Numbered from the stretch's first letter, positions 1 to 10,799 are shown. The stretch is 64,000 nt of DNA from Candidatus Krumholzibacteriota bacterium (GCA_016933255.1 JAFGBF010000029.1:41294-105293); one strand, 5' to 3'. Numbers and translations: made by a program. Notes: a model not told the origin generated them from the letters alone.

Positions 1-131
1 AATTCGATCGTTTTCCCCGGCTTCGTTTCGAACTCTCTCTCTATCTTCCTGTCCTTTTCTGCCATTGCGCCTTCCGGCAGAACCGCTCCTGCCAGAAAGA
101 CGAGCACTGTCAGCAATGATGTTTTTTTCAA
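1..131 (-). CDS. Exported protein, truncated at window edge (possible DUF4097-like adhesin domain); TTG start
   Basis: Minus-strand translation from TTG at 131..129: LKKTSLLTVLVFLAGAVLPEGAMAEKDRKIEREFETKPGKTIE, a clear signal peptide; GAGGAGAAAG RBS just upstream. Not in the ORF track, probably because of the TTG start and truncation. Confidence 0.55.
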   Translation of the reverse strand, partial: MKKTSLLTVLVFLAGAVLPEGAMAEKDRKIEREFETKPGKTIE

Positions 132-242
132 GATCTTTCTCCTCTCGGAACCTTTTTTCCAGACTCTACATTGAATACGATTGTGCATACAGATTGTTTC
201 AGTTATCCTCTATGCGGGTTCGAAACAAAAAGGATCGCTGCG

Positions 243-2015
243 ATGGCAAAGAGAAGCAGGAAGGTCAGAATCGCGCTCGCGCAGGTCAATCCGACTGTCG
301 GCGACCTGGCCGGAAATGCCAGTCTGGCAAGAAAAGCAATACTCGAAGCGAAAAAAGCTGGGGCCCGTATAATTGCCTTCCCTGAGCTGTTCCTCTGCGG
401 CTATCCCGCGGAAGACCTTCTTCTCAAGCCAGGATTTCTCGATGAATGCGAAAAGGAACTTGAAAAGCTTGCCGCTCACGCGCGCGCTATTGCGGTGATC
501 ATAGGTGCTCCGGAAGCCTCTCACGCCCCCGGCCGGCCGCTTCACAATACAGCATCGATCCTCTACAGGGGTAAGATCGCGGGGCGCTACAGAAAGATCA
601 ATCTCCCCAATTACGGGGTCTTCGATGAAAAAAGATATTTTACAGCCGGCAAACTGCCTCTCGTCATCAATTTCGGGGATATACCGATCGGGATAAGTAT
701 ATGCGAAGATCTCTGGGTCGATGACGGCCCCACGGGGATCCAGAGCAGCGTCGGCGGGGCCGAGATCATAATCAACATATCAGCTTCGCCGTATCACAGG
801 CGAAAGGGCCGTGACAGGGAAAACCTGATGCGCAGGAGAGCACGGGAAAATAACACGTGGCTTTGCTATCTGAACCTTCTGGGAGGACAGGACGAACTTG
901 TCTTTGACGGCAGCAGCGTCGTGATAGATCCCTCCGGTAAGACTGCCGTGAGGGGCGCTCCGTTCAGAGAAGATCTGATAATAGCCGATATAATGCTCGG
1001 CAGCAGAATCCCCGGCAAAGGGATTAAGAGCCCGGTCCCTGAACCTTCAAAAAGACGCGCCCCCTCCGGCGGATTCATAGAAACGATCGATCTTCCCGAT
1101 CTTCCCGCTGGAAAAGATATCCGTCTTCCCGCAAGAAAAAGAATCGATCATCTCGGCCCGAATGAGGAGATATATGAGGCGCTCGTTATGGGAACCCGCG
1201 ATTACGTGGACAAAAACGGATTCGAACGCGTCATCATAGGATTGAGCGGCGGCATTGACTCTGCTCTGACAGCGGCCGTAGCCGTCGACGCCCTGGGACC
1301 GGACCGCGTCTCCGGAGTGACTATGCCTTCAGGGTACACATCATCTTCGACACTTAAAGACGCATATCGCCTCGCGGAAAACCTCGGTATCAGGATACTG
1401 GAGCTTCCTGTCGGCAGCCTTTACGATGCCTATCGAGATCTGCTGGCAGATATCATCCCGAAAGGTCCGGTCGGGATCACCGAGGAAAATCTCCAGGCGA
1501 GAGTCAGGGGAAATCTTCTGATGGCCCTGTCCAACAGATTCGGCCACCTCGTCCTGACGACAGGCAACAAAAGCGAGATCGCAGTCGGATACTGCACACT
1601 CTACGGCGATATGGCCGGAGGGTTCGGCGTATTGAAAGATGTGCCCAAGACCCTGGTCTTCTCTCTAAGCAGATATCTGAACCGCAGGGCAGGCAGAGCG
1701 GTGATCCCATCGTCGACGATCAGGAGAAAACCGTCGGCTGAACTGCGCCCCGGCCAGTTGGACGAGGATTCACTCCCGCCATATCCCGTCCTCGACAAAA
1801 TAATAGAGATGTATGTGGAAAAGGATATGTCCCTCTCAAGTATCGTCGCGAAGGGGCTTGATAAGGGATTAGTCGAAAAAATGATCCGGCTGATCGACAG
1901 GAACGAATACAAGCGGCGCCAGGCGCCGCCGGGGGTAAAGATCACTCCGAAAGCATTCGGAAGAGACCGCCGGCTTCCTATCACGAGCCGGTACAGGCAG
2001 TCAGGGAAGACCTGA
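243..2015 (+). CDS. nadE: Glutamine-dependent NAD+ synthetase (nitrilase + NAD synthase domains)
   Basis: N-terminal nitrilase domain (RIALAQVNPTVGDLAGN, FPELFLCGYPAEDLL, GISICEDLW) and synthase P-loop IIGLSGGIDSALTAAVAVDALG, TTGNKSEIAVGYCTLYGDMAGG. Start chosen at ATG 243 within ORF 171..2015. Confidence 0.95.
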   Translation: MAKRSRKVRIALAQVNPTVGDLAGNASLARKAILEAKKAGARIIAFPELFLCGYPAEDLLLKPGFLDECEKELEKLAAHARAIAVIIGAPEASHAPGRPLHNTASILYRGKIAGRYRKINLPNYGVFDEKRYFTAGKLPLVINFGDIPIGISICEDLWVDDGPTGIQSSVGGAEIIINISASPYHRRKGRDRENLMRRRARENNTWLCYLNLLGGQDELVFDGSSVVIDPSGKTAVRGAPFREDLIIADIMLGSRIPGKGIKSPVPEPSKRRAPSGGFIETIDLPDLPAGKDIRLPARKRIDHLGPNEEIYEALVMGTRDYVDKNGFERVIIGLSGGIDSALTAAVAVDALGPDRVSGVTMPSGYTSSSTLKDAYRLAENLGIRILELPVGSLYDAYRDLLADIIPKGPVGITEENLQARVRGNLLMALSNRFGHLVLTTGNKSEIAVGYCTLYGDMAGGFGVLKDVPKTLVFSLSRYLNRRAGRAVIPSSTIRRKPSAELRPGQLDEDSLPPYPVLDKIIEMYVEKDMSLSSIVAKGLDKGLVEKMIRLIDRNEYKRRQAPPGVKITPKAFGRDRRLPITSRYRQSGKT

Positions 2016-2077
2016 CCGGTTCGACAGAAAGGCTGGCAGCGGGAAGGCTCCGGATCTCTCGCACGGAAGGAAAGACG

Positions 2078-2320
2078 ATGCTGACCGAAGGACTCGGATT
2101 AATGGCCGCCGGAATGGGAATGGTCTTCTCGTTCCTGACTCTGCTCGTACTTGTGATGATGGCGTCGGCCAGGATCTTTAAACATTTCCCGGGCCCGGCC
2201 GACAGCCCTCCGCCAGGCGGCATCTCCGTTAAAAAAGAAGGCCGCGGATCAAAAAAGAATCTGGCCGAGGTCGCAATAGCCATAGCTGTTGCCAGAGCCA
2301 GGCGTGAAAGACGGGAGTAA
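2078..2320 (+). CDS. oadG: OadG-like sodium pump decarboxylase gamma subunit
   Basis: Short protein with one TM (GLGLMAAGMGMVFSFLTLLVLVM) typical of OadG; directly upstream of the carboxyltransferase and beta subunit. Confidence 0.7.
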   Translation: MLTEGLGLMAAGMGMVFSFLTLLVLVMMASARIFKHFPGPADSPPPGGISVKKEGRGSKKNLAEVAIAIAVARARRERRE

Positions 2321-2330
2321 ACATCCGGCG

Positions 2331-4136
2331 ATGTCAAAAAAAGTCATAAAATTCATGAACACGGCTTTTCGCGACGGATTTCAGTCGGTCTACGGAGCCA
2401 GAGTCTTCACAGATGATTTTATCCCCGCCGTAGAAGCTGCCGCTAATGCGGGGATCAGATATTTTGAAGCTGGCGGCGGCGCCCGTTTCCAGTCATTGTA
2501 TTTCTACAGCAACGAAGATGCCTTTGAGATGATGGACCGTTTTCGCGCTGCGGCAGGTCCTGATTCCAACCTTCAGACACTCGCGAGGGGGATCAATGTC
2601 GTCGGGCTGGAATCACAGCCGCGCGATATCATAAGGCTTCACGCCGGTCTCTTCGCGAAACACGGGATCACTACTATCCGGAACTTCGATGCGCTCAATG
2701 ATATCGACAATCTCACGTACAGCGGGAAATGCATAGTCGACGCAGGCCTGAAGCACCAGGTGACGGTCACGATGATGGGGCTGCCTCCAGGTTGCTCGGG
2801 GGCGCATAACGCGGATTTCTACGAAATGATCCTCAAGCGTATTCTCGGCGCCGAGATACCTTTTCATTCAGTCTGTTTCAAGGATGCCTCGGGAACATCG
2901 ACACCGTCGACGATATTTGAAACGATAAAAAGGGCAAGAAAGCTCATTCCGGCCGATATACCTGTTCAGTTCCATACACACGAGACTGCCGGCATCAGTA
3001 TAATCGGATACAAAGCGGCGATCGAAGCGGGCGCCGGGATCATAGACCTCTCGATGGCGCCATGCTCGGGAGGCACCTGCCAGCCTGATATCGCCACTAT
3101 GTGGCACGCCCTCCGCGGAACCGATTATACTCTGGACGTGGATATTGACAGGGTCCTGGTGGCGGAGGAGGTCTTCAAGGACTGTATGAAAGATTATTTC
3201 ATGCCTCCCGAAGCAAAAGCGGTAGAACCTCTTATCCCGTGGTCCCCTATGCCCGGGGGCGCGCTTACGGCAAATACGCAGATGATGCGGGACAATGATA
3301 TCATGGACAGATTCCCGGAAGTCGTCTCTGCCCTGGGAGAAGTAGTCCGGCTGGGCGGTTACGGGACCTCCGTCACTCCTGTGAGCCAATTCTATTTCCA
3401 GCAGGCTTACAACAACGTGATCTTCGGCAAGTGGAAGAAGATAGCCGAAGGATACGGAAAGATGGTCCTCGGATATTTCGGAAAGACTCCAATAGCTCCC
3501 GATCCTCAAATTATAGCGGTCTCATCAGAGCAGCTGGGACTCGAACCGACAACAAGAGACCCCCTTGACATACTCGAAGAGGACCCCGGAAAAGGGGTCG
3601 CCCCTTCGACCAGAAAGCTGGAAGAAAACGGATTGCCTGTCACGGAGGAGAATATATTCATCGCTGCCGCCTGCGGAGATAAAGGAATCAACTATCTGCT
3701 CGGCAATTCGACTATCGGGGTGCGGAAGAACATGGCCGCCAAAGGCGGACCTGAAAAGATCCAGCGGCCCGGCGGGTATACCGTCACAGTAGGCCATAAC
3801 AGATATGCCGTGAGACTGGACGGCAGCAAGGCTTTTGTGAACGGCAGGGAATACGAAATAAAGATCGCTGACGGGATGGAAGATATAAAAGAGATCGAGC
3901 CTGCCTCCGCGCAGGTGAAAACAGCCGTGAGCGCTCCGATGCCGGGTACGATAATCCGTGTCCTGGTCACAGAAGGCGCGGAAGTCACGTCGGGGACTCC
4001 TCTTCTTGTGCAGGAAGCGATGAAGATGGAAACGGTAGTAAGGGCTCCTGTGGATGGGACAGTTACGGGAATATCGGTTGCCGCAGGAGACCAGACTAAG
4101 ACAGACCAGGTGCTGTTATATATATCCCTTCCGTAA
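2331..4136 (+). CDS. oadA: Biotin-dependent carboxyltransferase (oxaloacetate/pyruvate carboxyltransferase alpha subunit) with C-terminal biotinyl domain
   Basis: TIM-barrel carboxyltransferase motifs ([34 protein letters not shown]) and biotin site [10 protein letters not shown]. Start at ATG 2331 inside ORF 2289..4136. Confidence 0.9.
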   Translation: MSKKVIKFMNTAFRDGFQSVYGARVFTDDFIPAVEAAANAGIRYFEAGGGARFQSLYFYSNEDAFEMMDRFRAAAGPDSNLQTLARGINVVGLESQPRDIIRLHAGLFAKHGITTIRNFDALNDIDNLTYSGKCIVDAGLKHQVTVTMMGLPPGCSGAHNADFYEMILKRILGAEIPFHSVCFKDASGTSTPSTIFETIKRARKLIPADIPVQFHTHETAGISIIGYKAAIEAGAGIIDLSMAPCSGGTCQPDIATMWHALRGTDYTLDVDIDRVLVAEEVFKDCMKDYFMPPEAKAVEPLIPWSPMPGGALTANTQMMRDNDIMDRFPEVVSALGEVVRLGGYGTSVTPVSQFYFQQAYNNVIFGKWKKIAEGYGKMVLGYFGKTPIAPDPQIIAVSSEQLGLEPTTRDPLDILEEDPGKGVAPSTRKLEENGLPVTEENIFIAAACGDKGINYLLGNSTIGVRKNMAAKGGPEKIQRPGGYTVTVGHNRYAVRLDGSKAFVNGREYEIKIADGMEDIKEIEPASAQVKTAVSAPMPGTIIRVLVTEGAEVTSGTPLLVQEAMKMETVVRAPVDGTVTGISVAAGDQTKTDQVLLYISLP

Positions 4137-4176
4137 AGAGGAGTATGATCCAGTGCCCCGGGAAAGCCTGATAAAC

Positions 4177-5529
4177 ATGGAATCTGCTGGAAAAAGATCA
4201 TTGAGGCAGAGATGCCTGGTTCTTGTCATTCTGATTATGATCTCATCCGTTCTTCTTTCTTTTTCTTCCGTCTGTTCGCAGGAAGAGCCGGCCTCCGGGG
4301 AAAAGAAGGAAGAATCAGGGGAGACTTCGATCGGCGACAAGATAAAAGAGCTGTGGAAATCGACCGGCATCTATTCCTTCCTGACCGACAACGCTTCCAG
4401 CCCGACCGATGATGAGGGAAGAAGTCCGGTAGAACTTCCGCCCGGACTCGGACAGCTTCTTATGATCGCGCTGAGCACCGGCCTGATATATCTTGCCATC
4501 CACAACAAATATGAGCCGCTTCTGCTCCTTCCGATAGGTTTCGGCGGGATCCTGGCCAACATTCCCCTTGCCGCCATCGCGGGGCCGGAAGGGTTTCTCG
4601 GGATGCTCTATACTATCGGCCTGCAGACAGGACTCTTTCCTCTTCTTATCTTCATGGGCGTTGGAGCCATGACCGACTTCGGCCCGCTTATCGCCCATCC
4701 GAAGACGGCCCTTCTCGGCGCCGCCGCCCAATTCGGGATCTTTACGACGCTGATCGGAGCACTGTGGCTCTCCCGGGTAGCGGACGGAATAAACTTCTCT
4801 CTTCAGGACGCCGCGGCGATCGGGATCATAGGAGGGGCAGACGGGCCGACTGCGATCTTCCTTGCGGGAAAACTCTCCCCTGACCTTCTTGGCGCGATCG
4901 CGGTCGCTGCCTATTCCTATATGGCTCTTGTTCCGATCATTCAGCCCCCTATAATGAGACTGCTGACTACAAAGAAGGAACGGATGATCGAGATGAAGCA
5001 GCTCCGGAAGGTAACCGCTGTTGAAAAGATCATTTTTCCTCTCATGTCGCTGGGATTATGTATTTTGCTTATCCCCGCTGCGACACCTCTTATCGGAATG
5101 CTGATGTTCGGCAACCTTCTGAGGGAATCCGGCGTCGTGGAGAGATTGTCCAAGACCGCGGCAGGTGAACTGATCAACACGATAACAATACTGCTGGGAC
5201 TTTCCGTAGGCTCGAAACTTGCCGCCGATAAATTCCTGCACCCTGAGACTCTTGGCATACTCGGACTGGGCATGATAGCCTTTGCCATAGGTACAGCGGC
5301 GGGGATCATACTTGCCAAGTTGATGAACATCGTAAGCAGGGACAAAATAAATCCCCTCATCGGGGCGGCGGGCGTATCGGCCGTTCCGATGGCAGCCCGG
5401 GTAGTTACAGATATCGGGCTGAAAGCCAACCCCGGCAACTTTCTCCTTATGCACGCGATGGGGCCCAATGTCGCCGGCGTCATCGGCTCTGCCGTTGCGG
5501 CAGGCGTTCTTCTTTCACTCTGTCAATAG
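4177..5529 (+). CDS. oadB: Sodium ion-translocating decarboxylase beta subunit
   Basis: Polytopic protein with [30 protein letters not shown] and [14 protein letters not shown], hallmark OadB/GcdB motifs; adjacent to oadA. Confidence 0.9.
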   Translation: MESAGKRSLRQRCLVLVILIMISSVLLSFSSVCSQEEPASGEKKEESGETSIGDKIKELWKSTGIYSFLTDNASSPTDDEGRSPVELPPGLGQLLMIALSTGLIYLAIHNKYEPLLLLPIGFGGILANIPLAAIAGPEGFLGMLYTIGLQTGLFPLLIFMGVGAMTDFGPLIAHPKTALLGAAAQFGIFTTLIGALWLSRVADGINFSLQDAAAIGIIGGADGPTAIFLAGKLSPDLLGAIAVAAYSYMALVPIIQPPIMRLLTTKKERMIEMKQLRKVTAVEKIIFPLMSLGLCILLIPAATPLIGMLMFGNLLRESGVVERLSKTAAGELINTITILLGLSVGSKLAADKFLHPETLGILGLGMIAFAIGTAAGIILAKLMNIVSRDKINPLIGAAGVSAVPMAARVVTDIGLKANPGNFLLMHAMGPNVAGVIGSAVAAGVLLSLCQ

Positions 5530-5535
5530 GACAGC

Positions 5536-5955
5536 TCACTCGGTGATCCTGATCTCCGAACTGATCTCTATCGCCTTTTTGTACAGCGCGCTCACTCCGC
5601 AGTACCGTTCTTCTGAAAGGCTGACTGCCTTTTCGAGCTTGTCGAGCGGAAGATCTTTTCCTTTAAATTGATATATCACATGCATCGTATGATAATATTT
5701 CGGGAGTTCATCGGTAAGTTCTCCTTCGACGATTACATGGAAACCTTCGATTTCGACCCTCATCTTTTTCAATATGGACACTACATCCATCCCCGTGCAT
5801 CCGGCCAGCGCGACAAGCATGAACTGTTTCGGCCTCGGCCCCCTGTCCTCCCCGCCCGATTCGCCCGCAGCATCAAGGATGATCTTGTGCCCGTCAAGGG
5901 TCGTACTGAACGACATTCTGTCGTTCCACTCAAGGTCGACTGTCGATTTTGCCAT
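5536..5955 (-). CDS. OsmC family protein
   Basis: RPKQFMLVALAGCTGMDVVSILKKMR ... ERYCGVSALYKKA, OsmC/Ohr fold signature. Confidence 0.88.
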   Translation of the reverse strand: MAKSTVDLEWNDRMSFSTTLDGHKIILDAAGESGGEDRGPRPKQFMLVALAGCTGMDVVSILKKMRVEIEGFHVIVEGELTDELPKYYHTMHVIYQFKGKDLPLDKLEKAVSLSEERYCGVSALYKKAIEISSEIRITE

Positions 5956-6210
5956 TATTCATACTCCTTTTTATAATCTCTTATTCTCTGACGATCAGAT
6001 ATCGCCGCGGATCGAAGAACTGGACAGGTCCGTGACGGGCTATCACCCGGTCTGTACGATACTCCGCCTGAATACCGATGTCCAGAAGACAGTGATGCCG
6101 TCTTCCCCGGCTCCTTTTTGTGATTGTGCCAGATCACCGAATCATTTAGTTTCCAGAATGAAAAGGCGTATAAAGCCGAGTACCGGATCATTTCAGGGGT
6201 ATTAAGAGAT

Positions 6211-7245
6211 ATGAAGAATGTCAGGCCGAAAATCGTAATAAGCAAATGTCTCGGATTCGACCGCTGCCGTTATGACGGAACGGATGTGCCGGTTCCTTTC
6301 CTTGGGCGGATGAAAAAATATATCGATTTCATTCCGGTCTGTCCGGAGGTAGAGATCGGCCTTGGGATCCCGCGCGATCCTATTCTTGCGGTCGGAACGA
6401 GAGGATCAAAAAGGCTTATCCAGCCATCGACAGGAAGGGATCTGACAAAAGATATCACGGAGTTTTCCGACAGGTTCCTTTCTTCGCTTGATCAGGCAGA
6501 TGGTTTCATATTGAAGGACAGGTCGCCTTCATGCGGTCTGAGAGGGGTCAAGGTCTTTCGATCACCCGAAGCGATATCTCATTCCGGAAAAGGACCGGGG
6601 TTTTTCGGATCCGCTGTTTTGTCACGGTTTAAACACCTCGCAATAGAGGACGAGAACCGGCTGGATGACCTGAGATTCAGAGAGCATTTTCTGACAAAAC
6701 TTTTCACCCTGGCCCGTTTTCGCGAGGCGGCATCAGAGCGCGGGATATCCGGGATCGCCGGGTTTCATTCGGAAAACGTGCTGCTGTTGTCAGCATACAG
6801 CCAAAAAGGACTGCGTGCGCTTGGAAGGATACTCGCGAACCCTGGGGAAAAGCCGGAGGCTGAAGTAGCTTCCCTGTACGCGGAGCAGCTATATTCCGCG
6901 CTGAAAAGGCCCCCAAGATTTGCGTCAAACATAGATCTTCTGCTTCAGGCCATTGGAAATTTTTCCTATCTGCTTTCGCACGGGGAAAAGGGATATTTCC
7001 TGGAAACTATCGAAAGATACAGAGACAGGAAGATCCCGCTCAGCTCTCTGCTTCTTTTGGTTCGCGTCTGGATCGACAGGTTCAGGACCAAAGAGCTTAT
7101 GGAACAGAGCTATTTTTCACCCTACCCTGACGGGCTGCTCAATATAACCGACTCCGCCTCCGGCAGGGAGTGCATGGAGTCGAATACCAGAGGACCGTCT
7201 ATTCAAAAAGCGGCCATTCCGGATCCCGAGACCAGCGAATCATGA
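6211..7245 (+). CDS. DUF523 + DUF1722 domain protein
   Basis: VISKCLGFDRCRYDG, VCPEVEIGLGIPRDP, LKDRSPSCGLRGVKV (DUF523) followed by a DUF1722 YbgA-like half. Start at ATG 6211. Confidence 0.88.
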   Translation: MKNVRPKIVISKCLGFDRCRYDGTDVPVPFLGRMKKYIDFIPVCPEVEIGLGIPRDPILAVGTRGSKRLIQPSTGRDLTKDITEFSDRFLSSLDQADGFILKDRSPSCGLRGVKVFRSPEAISHSGKGPGFFGSAVLSRFKHLAIEDENRLDDLRFREHFLTKLFTLARFREAASERGISGIAGFHSENVLLLSAYSQKGLRALGRILANPGEKPEAEVASLYAEQLYSALKRPPRFASNIDLLLQAIGNFSYLLSHGEKGYFLETIERYRDRKIPLSSLLLLVRVWIDRFRTKELMEQSYFSPYPDGLLNITDSASGRECMESNTRGPSIQKAAIPDPETSES

Positions 7246-7301
7246 ATCCCGCGCGACATCACGCAATCAGCCGCGGGATCTGCAGGATCTGCTTTTTTTG
7301 A

Positions 7302-7348
7302 TTGACATAAAACAGACCGCGGCGTATTATATAGATGGTCGATATATA
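7302..7348 (+). promoter_or_regulatory. Sigma70-type promoter (TTGACA-N17-TATTAT) plus TATATA-N9-TATATA candidate operator upstream of padR-like gene
   Basis: TTGACA 7302..7307, TATTAT 7325..7330; TATATA at 7328..7333 and 7343..7348 overlaps and follows the -10. Confidence 0.6.
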
Positions 7349-7409
7349 GAGAACAAACATATAAGGCCTGTCGTCTGACAGGCTGCAACCCGGCCCTGGG
7401 GCGCTTGCG

Positions 7410-7754
7410 ATGAAAAAGACAGATATTGAAACACAGAACCTTACAAAACATTGCAACGAAGACCTGATACTTGCGGTACTTCAGGATGGCGACAAGCACG
7501 GGTACCAGCTGGCTCTGGAAATAGAAGAAAAAAGCGGCCATTACTTCAGGTTTAATCACGGGACCCTCTATCCGATCCTTCACAAGCTGGAAAAAGACGG
7601 AAAAATCAAAGGATCCTGGCTCAAGGATGACAGCAAGAGAAAAAGAAAACAGTACTCATTGACTGCTAAAGGCAGAAAATATCTGGAGCGGCAGGTGGCC
7701 GCCTGGAAAGAATTCTTCGATCGGTTCATCGGCATTATGGAGGAGATCGAATAA
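7410..7754 (+). CDS. PadR family transcriptional regulator
   Basis: DLILAVLQDGDKHGYQLALEIEEKSGHYFRFNHGTLYPILHKLEKDGKIKGSW, canonical PadR winged helix. Confidence 0.95.
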   Translation: MKKTDIETQNLTKHCNEDLILAVLQDGDKHGYQLALEIEEKSGHYFRFNHGTLYPILHKLEKDGKIKGSWLKDDSKRKRKQYSLTAKGRKYLERQVAAWKEFFDRFIGIMEEIE

Positions 7755-8494
7755 TGAAAAGATTCCGAAGAGTCCTTAAAGAGATCAATCGGAAACTGGA
7801 TCTTCCTCAGCAGGAAAAATCCAGGATCCTGCTCGAAATCGGATCGGATCTGGAAGATATGTACCAGCTGTACCTTGCGCAGGGGTACACCGATCAGGAA
7901 GCAATCGAGAGGGCCGAAGAAAAATTTGATATTTCAGACGACGCGCTCGAAGAACTGGTCCGGATCCATCAGACTATTTTCGCCCGACTGCTCAGCCGTC
8001 TGTCCGAGCAGGCCCAATCCCGATGGGAAAAGGCGCTGATGGTCACGATCCTTCTTTTAATCGCCCTGCTTTCCGGCCAGCATCTCTTTTCAACCGGGTT
8101 TTTCGGGCGGACAGGATCATTCATCTGGCCTCTGGCCGCGATCTCTATTATCGCCGGGATGTTGACGATAAGGCATACGTATATGATCTATCTGAAAAAA
8201 GATCACAGGACGGGAAGGCTGCGCGGGGGATTAATATGGTTTCCCGCTCTAGGCATCGGATCCCTGATGGCCGGGATTTTCGGGTCATCAGTCGAAACGA
8301 TGCGGATGGTAAGGGCAGTCGCCGCAGATCTGGATACTACGCATCTTAAAATCGTCCAGTGCGCGATAAAAGGCTCGTCGATGATGATTTTAAGCCTGCT
8401 TGTCGCCATCGCTTCCAGCCTGATCTGGTTCATCCTTGTAAACAAGGTCAAACAGATCGAGCTGGCCGAAACGGAATGGCTGAATGAGATCTAA
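7754..8494 (+). CDS. Membrane protein with permease-prefix-like N-terminal domain
   Basis: N-terminal helical domain DLPQQEKSRILLEIGSDLEDMYQLYLAQGYTDQEAIERAEEKF followed by TM helices; overlaps padR stop. Confidence 0.65.
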   Translation: MKRFRRVLKEINRKLDLPQQEKSRILLEIGSDLEDMYQLYLAQGYTDQEAIERAEEKFDISDDALEELVRIHQTIFARLLSRLSEQAQSRWEKALMVTILLLIALLSGQHLFSTGFFGRTGSFIWPLAAISIIAGMLTIRHTYMIYLKKDHRTGRLRGGLIWFPALGIGSLMAGIFGSSVETMRMVRAVAADLDTTHLKIVQCAIKGSSMMILSLLVAIASSLIWFILVNKVKQIELAETEWLNEI

Positions 8495-8518
8495 GCAGAA
8501 AATGAAAAAGGAGATATC

Positions 8519-8905
8519 ATGAAATACTTTATTACTTCGATGGGAACATGGGCTCTGCCCCTCTTTATTATCACTGCCGCCATTCTTGTATTGTCGGTTA
8601 AAAAGGTCATCGACCTGTACTTCCGTAAGGACCTTACGGCCGGAGAGATGGCCCGCGGGCTGCACGCAATACTATTCTGGGGATCGATTACTGCCGTCGT
8701 CGGACTTCTCGGGCAACTTTCCGGAATGTATAAATCGATGCAGGTCATTTCGAGGGCCGCGGCGATCTCGCCGGCGCTCATAGCCGCCGGATTCGGGGAA
8801 TCCCTGACGACGACGATCTTCGGCCTGCAGGTCCTGATCGGAGCCGGAATCATCTGGTTTATTCTGCTTAACAGGTACAACAGGCTTCAGCAGGGATTGA
8901 AATAG
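8519..8905 (+). CDS. MotA/TolQ/ExbB proton-channel-like membrane protein (short)
   Basis: GLLGQLSGMYKSMQVISRAAAISPALIAAGFGESLTTTIFGLQVLIGAGIIWFILLNRYNRLQ resembles MotA/ExbB core. Confidence 0.7.
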   Translation: MKYFITSMGTWALPLFIITAAILVLSVKKVIDLYFRKDLTAGEMARGLHAILFWGSITAVVGLLGQLSGMYKSMQVISRAAAISPALIAAGFGESLTTTIFGLQVLIGAGIIWFILLNRYNRLQQGLK

Positions 8906-8941
8906 GCCCGATTCGAGCAGCATCAAGCTCTTGCAGGAAAA

Positions 8942-8978
8942 TTTTCAGCCGCTGCCCGTTCAGGGCGGCGGCTGAAAA
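8942..8978. terminator. Bidirectional intrinsic terminator-like hairpin between convergent genes
   Basis: TTTTCAGCCGCTGCCC-GTTCA-GGGCGGCGGCTGAAAA, near-perfect stem with A/T flanks. Confidence 0.75.
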
Positions 8979-9014
8979 GCTAATCACGGAAAGACCGTAT
9001 CCAGGACGGAGGGT

Positions 9015-10655
9015 TTATTTTTCCGCCCCTCCAAGCTCGAAAGTATAGTCATATTCCATCGGGATATCTTCTCCGAACGGATCTATACCAGACCCTGAAT
9101 CAGTCCCTCCCGGGCCGAATGGAACTTCTATGTATATGCACTGCGCGAGGATCGACGACTCGAGAAGGCCGTAAATAGGGTACTCGAAATCATCCTCGAT
9201 CGTATCCCACGTACAATGAAGGACGAAATAGACCGGCATCGTCATGGCCACTACCTGAAGATCGAGATTATCTCCGGAGACCGTTCCTGCAGCAATCACT
9301 GAAAACCCGGGAGCGCTCATACTTTGCTCGCTGCAGTTGCCGGCAGACGACAAAGAGATGTTATGGGTGCCTGTCCCGCTTCCGGTCACTACACCCTCCT
9401 CTATCGTCAGATTGACCGAGATCGAGACGTTATCTGTAAAAGTGAAGAGCGGTTCATCCCCTATATCGTGCAGAAACGTAACGTTGAGCGTGCCTGCCCA
9501 GTCATCTTCGATCTCTATCTGAGCCGCACCGTCAGGCGTCTGCTCTCCGCCGCAGTGGGAGATAGAGGCGCGGACCGATTCGACTCCCTCATCGTCTCCG
9601 GCGGTGAATGTAGTCGCCGCTGTCCCCGCAGCCGATGTCGCGGCGCTCGCGGGGCTGACCGTCCCCAGACCGCCCAGGGATTCGAAAGCGACATCATATC
9701 CCGCCATCACCTCGTCGTCGCAGGTCACAGCCGCGGTGACCTGGCTCGTCCCCCCGGTACCAATGGAAGCCGGCTCAGCCGACACATCGACTTCCGCGCC
9801 GCAGCATTCGAGATAGACGTGTACTTCGAGAGCATAATTCTTGTCGATGACGCCCGTCAGGAAATACTCGTACGACTTGTAGAAAATGACATCTTTATCG
9901 GTAGTCGTACCATCCATATAATAGGGGATATCTTCATAGACCGGCCCTTCCGGCAGGTGATGGACGCTGTAGCTCAGACCGATCCTCAGGCCGACCACCT
10001 CGTGGCAGTCTTCCCTGTAAAGTCCCTTGCGGCCCATATCAGTCACATTCGCCCGGAACCATGAAACATAGGCGTCAAAAGCCGATTGAGCGGTCGATCC
10101 ATCGCCGAAATTCTCGTGGAAGCTGTCGAATACATTGGTCACCGCCGAAAAAAGCGAGAAATGGGTTACTTCCACCGATACGACGCTCCCGCCAGGCGCT
10201 ACATTTACAGTGCCTTCCACCTCGCTCCATCGAGACTCTGTCTCGTCCCAGAATAAGATCGACACTTCATCGGACGGCCCGAGAGGAGGATCGACCGGTA
10301 TAGTGATTATGGCAGGAATGGCGAAAGTCGTTCCGTCGGGACCGAACTCGGCCCCGCCCAACATTATCAGAAATGGCTGGCTCTCGTCCGAAAGATCCTT
10401 TTTTCCTCCCAGAGTCTTCACTGTTATCGCCGTTTCAGTACTCAGCGCTCCAGCCGGGATAGTGACCGATGCTCCCCCCGAATCGGTCACAGTCCCACCC
10501 TCCGGCCCGATAGTCGTGATGGCCGGGGCGGATGGGCCGCCGTCTCCGCCGCCGCAGCCATAAAAGGCCAGAGGCAGGATCAAAACGAGGAGGATCGCCG
10601 ATATTCGTTTATTTGTATCTTTTCCTGCCGGCATTTCGCTTCTGATCATACTCAT
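9015..10655 (-). CDS. Exported lipoprotein with ZU5-like and Big-1-like domains
   Basis: Lipobox region LILPLAFYGCGG; ITTIGPEGGTVTDSGGASVTIPAGALSTETAITVKTL (ZU5-like); VSAEPASIGTGGTSQVTAAVTCDDEVMAGYDVAFES (Ig-like Big). Confidence 0.65.
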   Translation of the reverse strand: MSMIRSEMPAGKDTNKRISAILLVLILPLAFYGCGGGDGGPSAPAITTIGPEGGTVTDSGGASVTIPAGALSTETAITVKTLGGKKDLSDESQPFLIMLGGAEFGPDGTTFAIPAIITIPVDPPLGPSDEVSILFWDETESRWSEVEGTVNVAPGGSVVSVEVTHFSLFSAVTNVFDSFHENFGDGSTAQSAFDAYVSWFRANVTDMGRKGLYREDCHEVVGLRIGLSYSVHHLPEGPVYEDIPYYMDGTTTDKDVIFYKSYEYFLTGVIDKNYALEVHVYLECCGAEVDVSAEPASIGTGGTSQVTAAVTCDDEVMAGYDVAFESLGGLGTVSPASAATSAAGTAATTFTAGDDEGVESVRASISHCGGEQTPDGAAQIEIEDDWAGTLNVTFLHDIGDEPLFTFTDNVSISVNLTIEEGVVTGSGTGTHNISLSSAGNCSEQSMSAPGFSVIAAGTVSGDNLDLQVVAMTMPVYFVLHCTWDTIEDDFEYPIYGLLESSILAQCIYIEVPFGPGGTDSGSGIDPFGEDIPMEYDYTFELGGAEK

Positions 10656-10771
10656 TCGTGACTCCTTACAGTAAAGGGTGCACCCGCCTGTCGTTCCTGC
10701 CGTGATATTAACCTTTCCCGGGGTCTGAATGACACAAAAAAATCTTCTCTTCCGAATTCATCCGTTCTCTG

Positions 10772-10799
10772 TTGACAAACGCTCTATAGAGCTTATCTT
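10772..10799 (+). promoter_or_regulatory. Sigma70-type promoter upstream of typA
   Basis: TTGACA (10772..10777), 16 nt spacer, TATCTT (10794..10799). Confidence 0.5.

Noticed and set aside
9324-10064. 246-aa plus-strand ORF within the ZU5/Big lipoprotein gene
   Set aside because: Minus-strand product has a lipobox and Ig-like domains; plus-strand ORF is an artefact.
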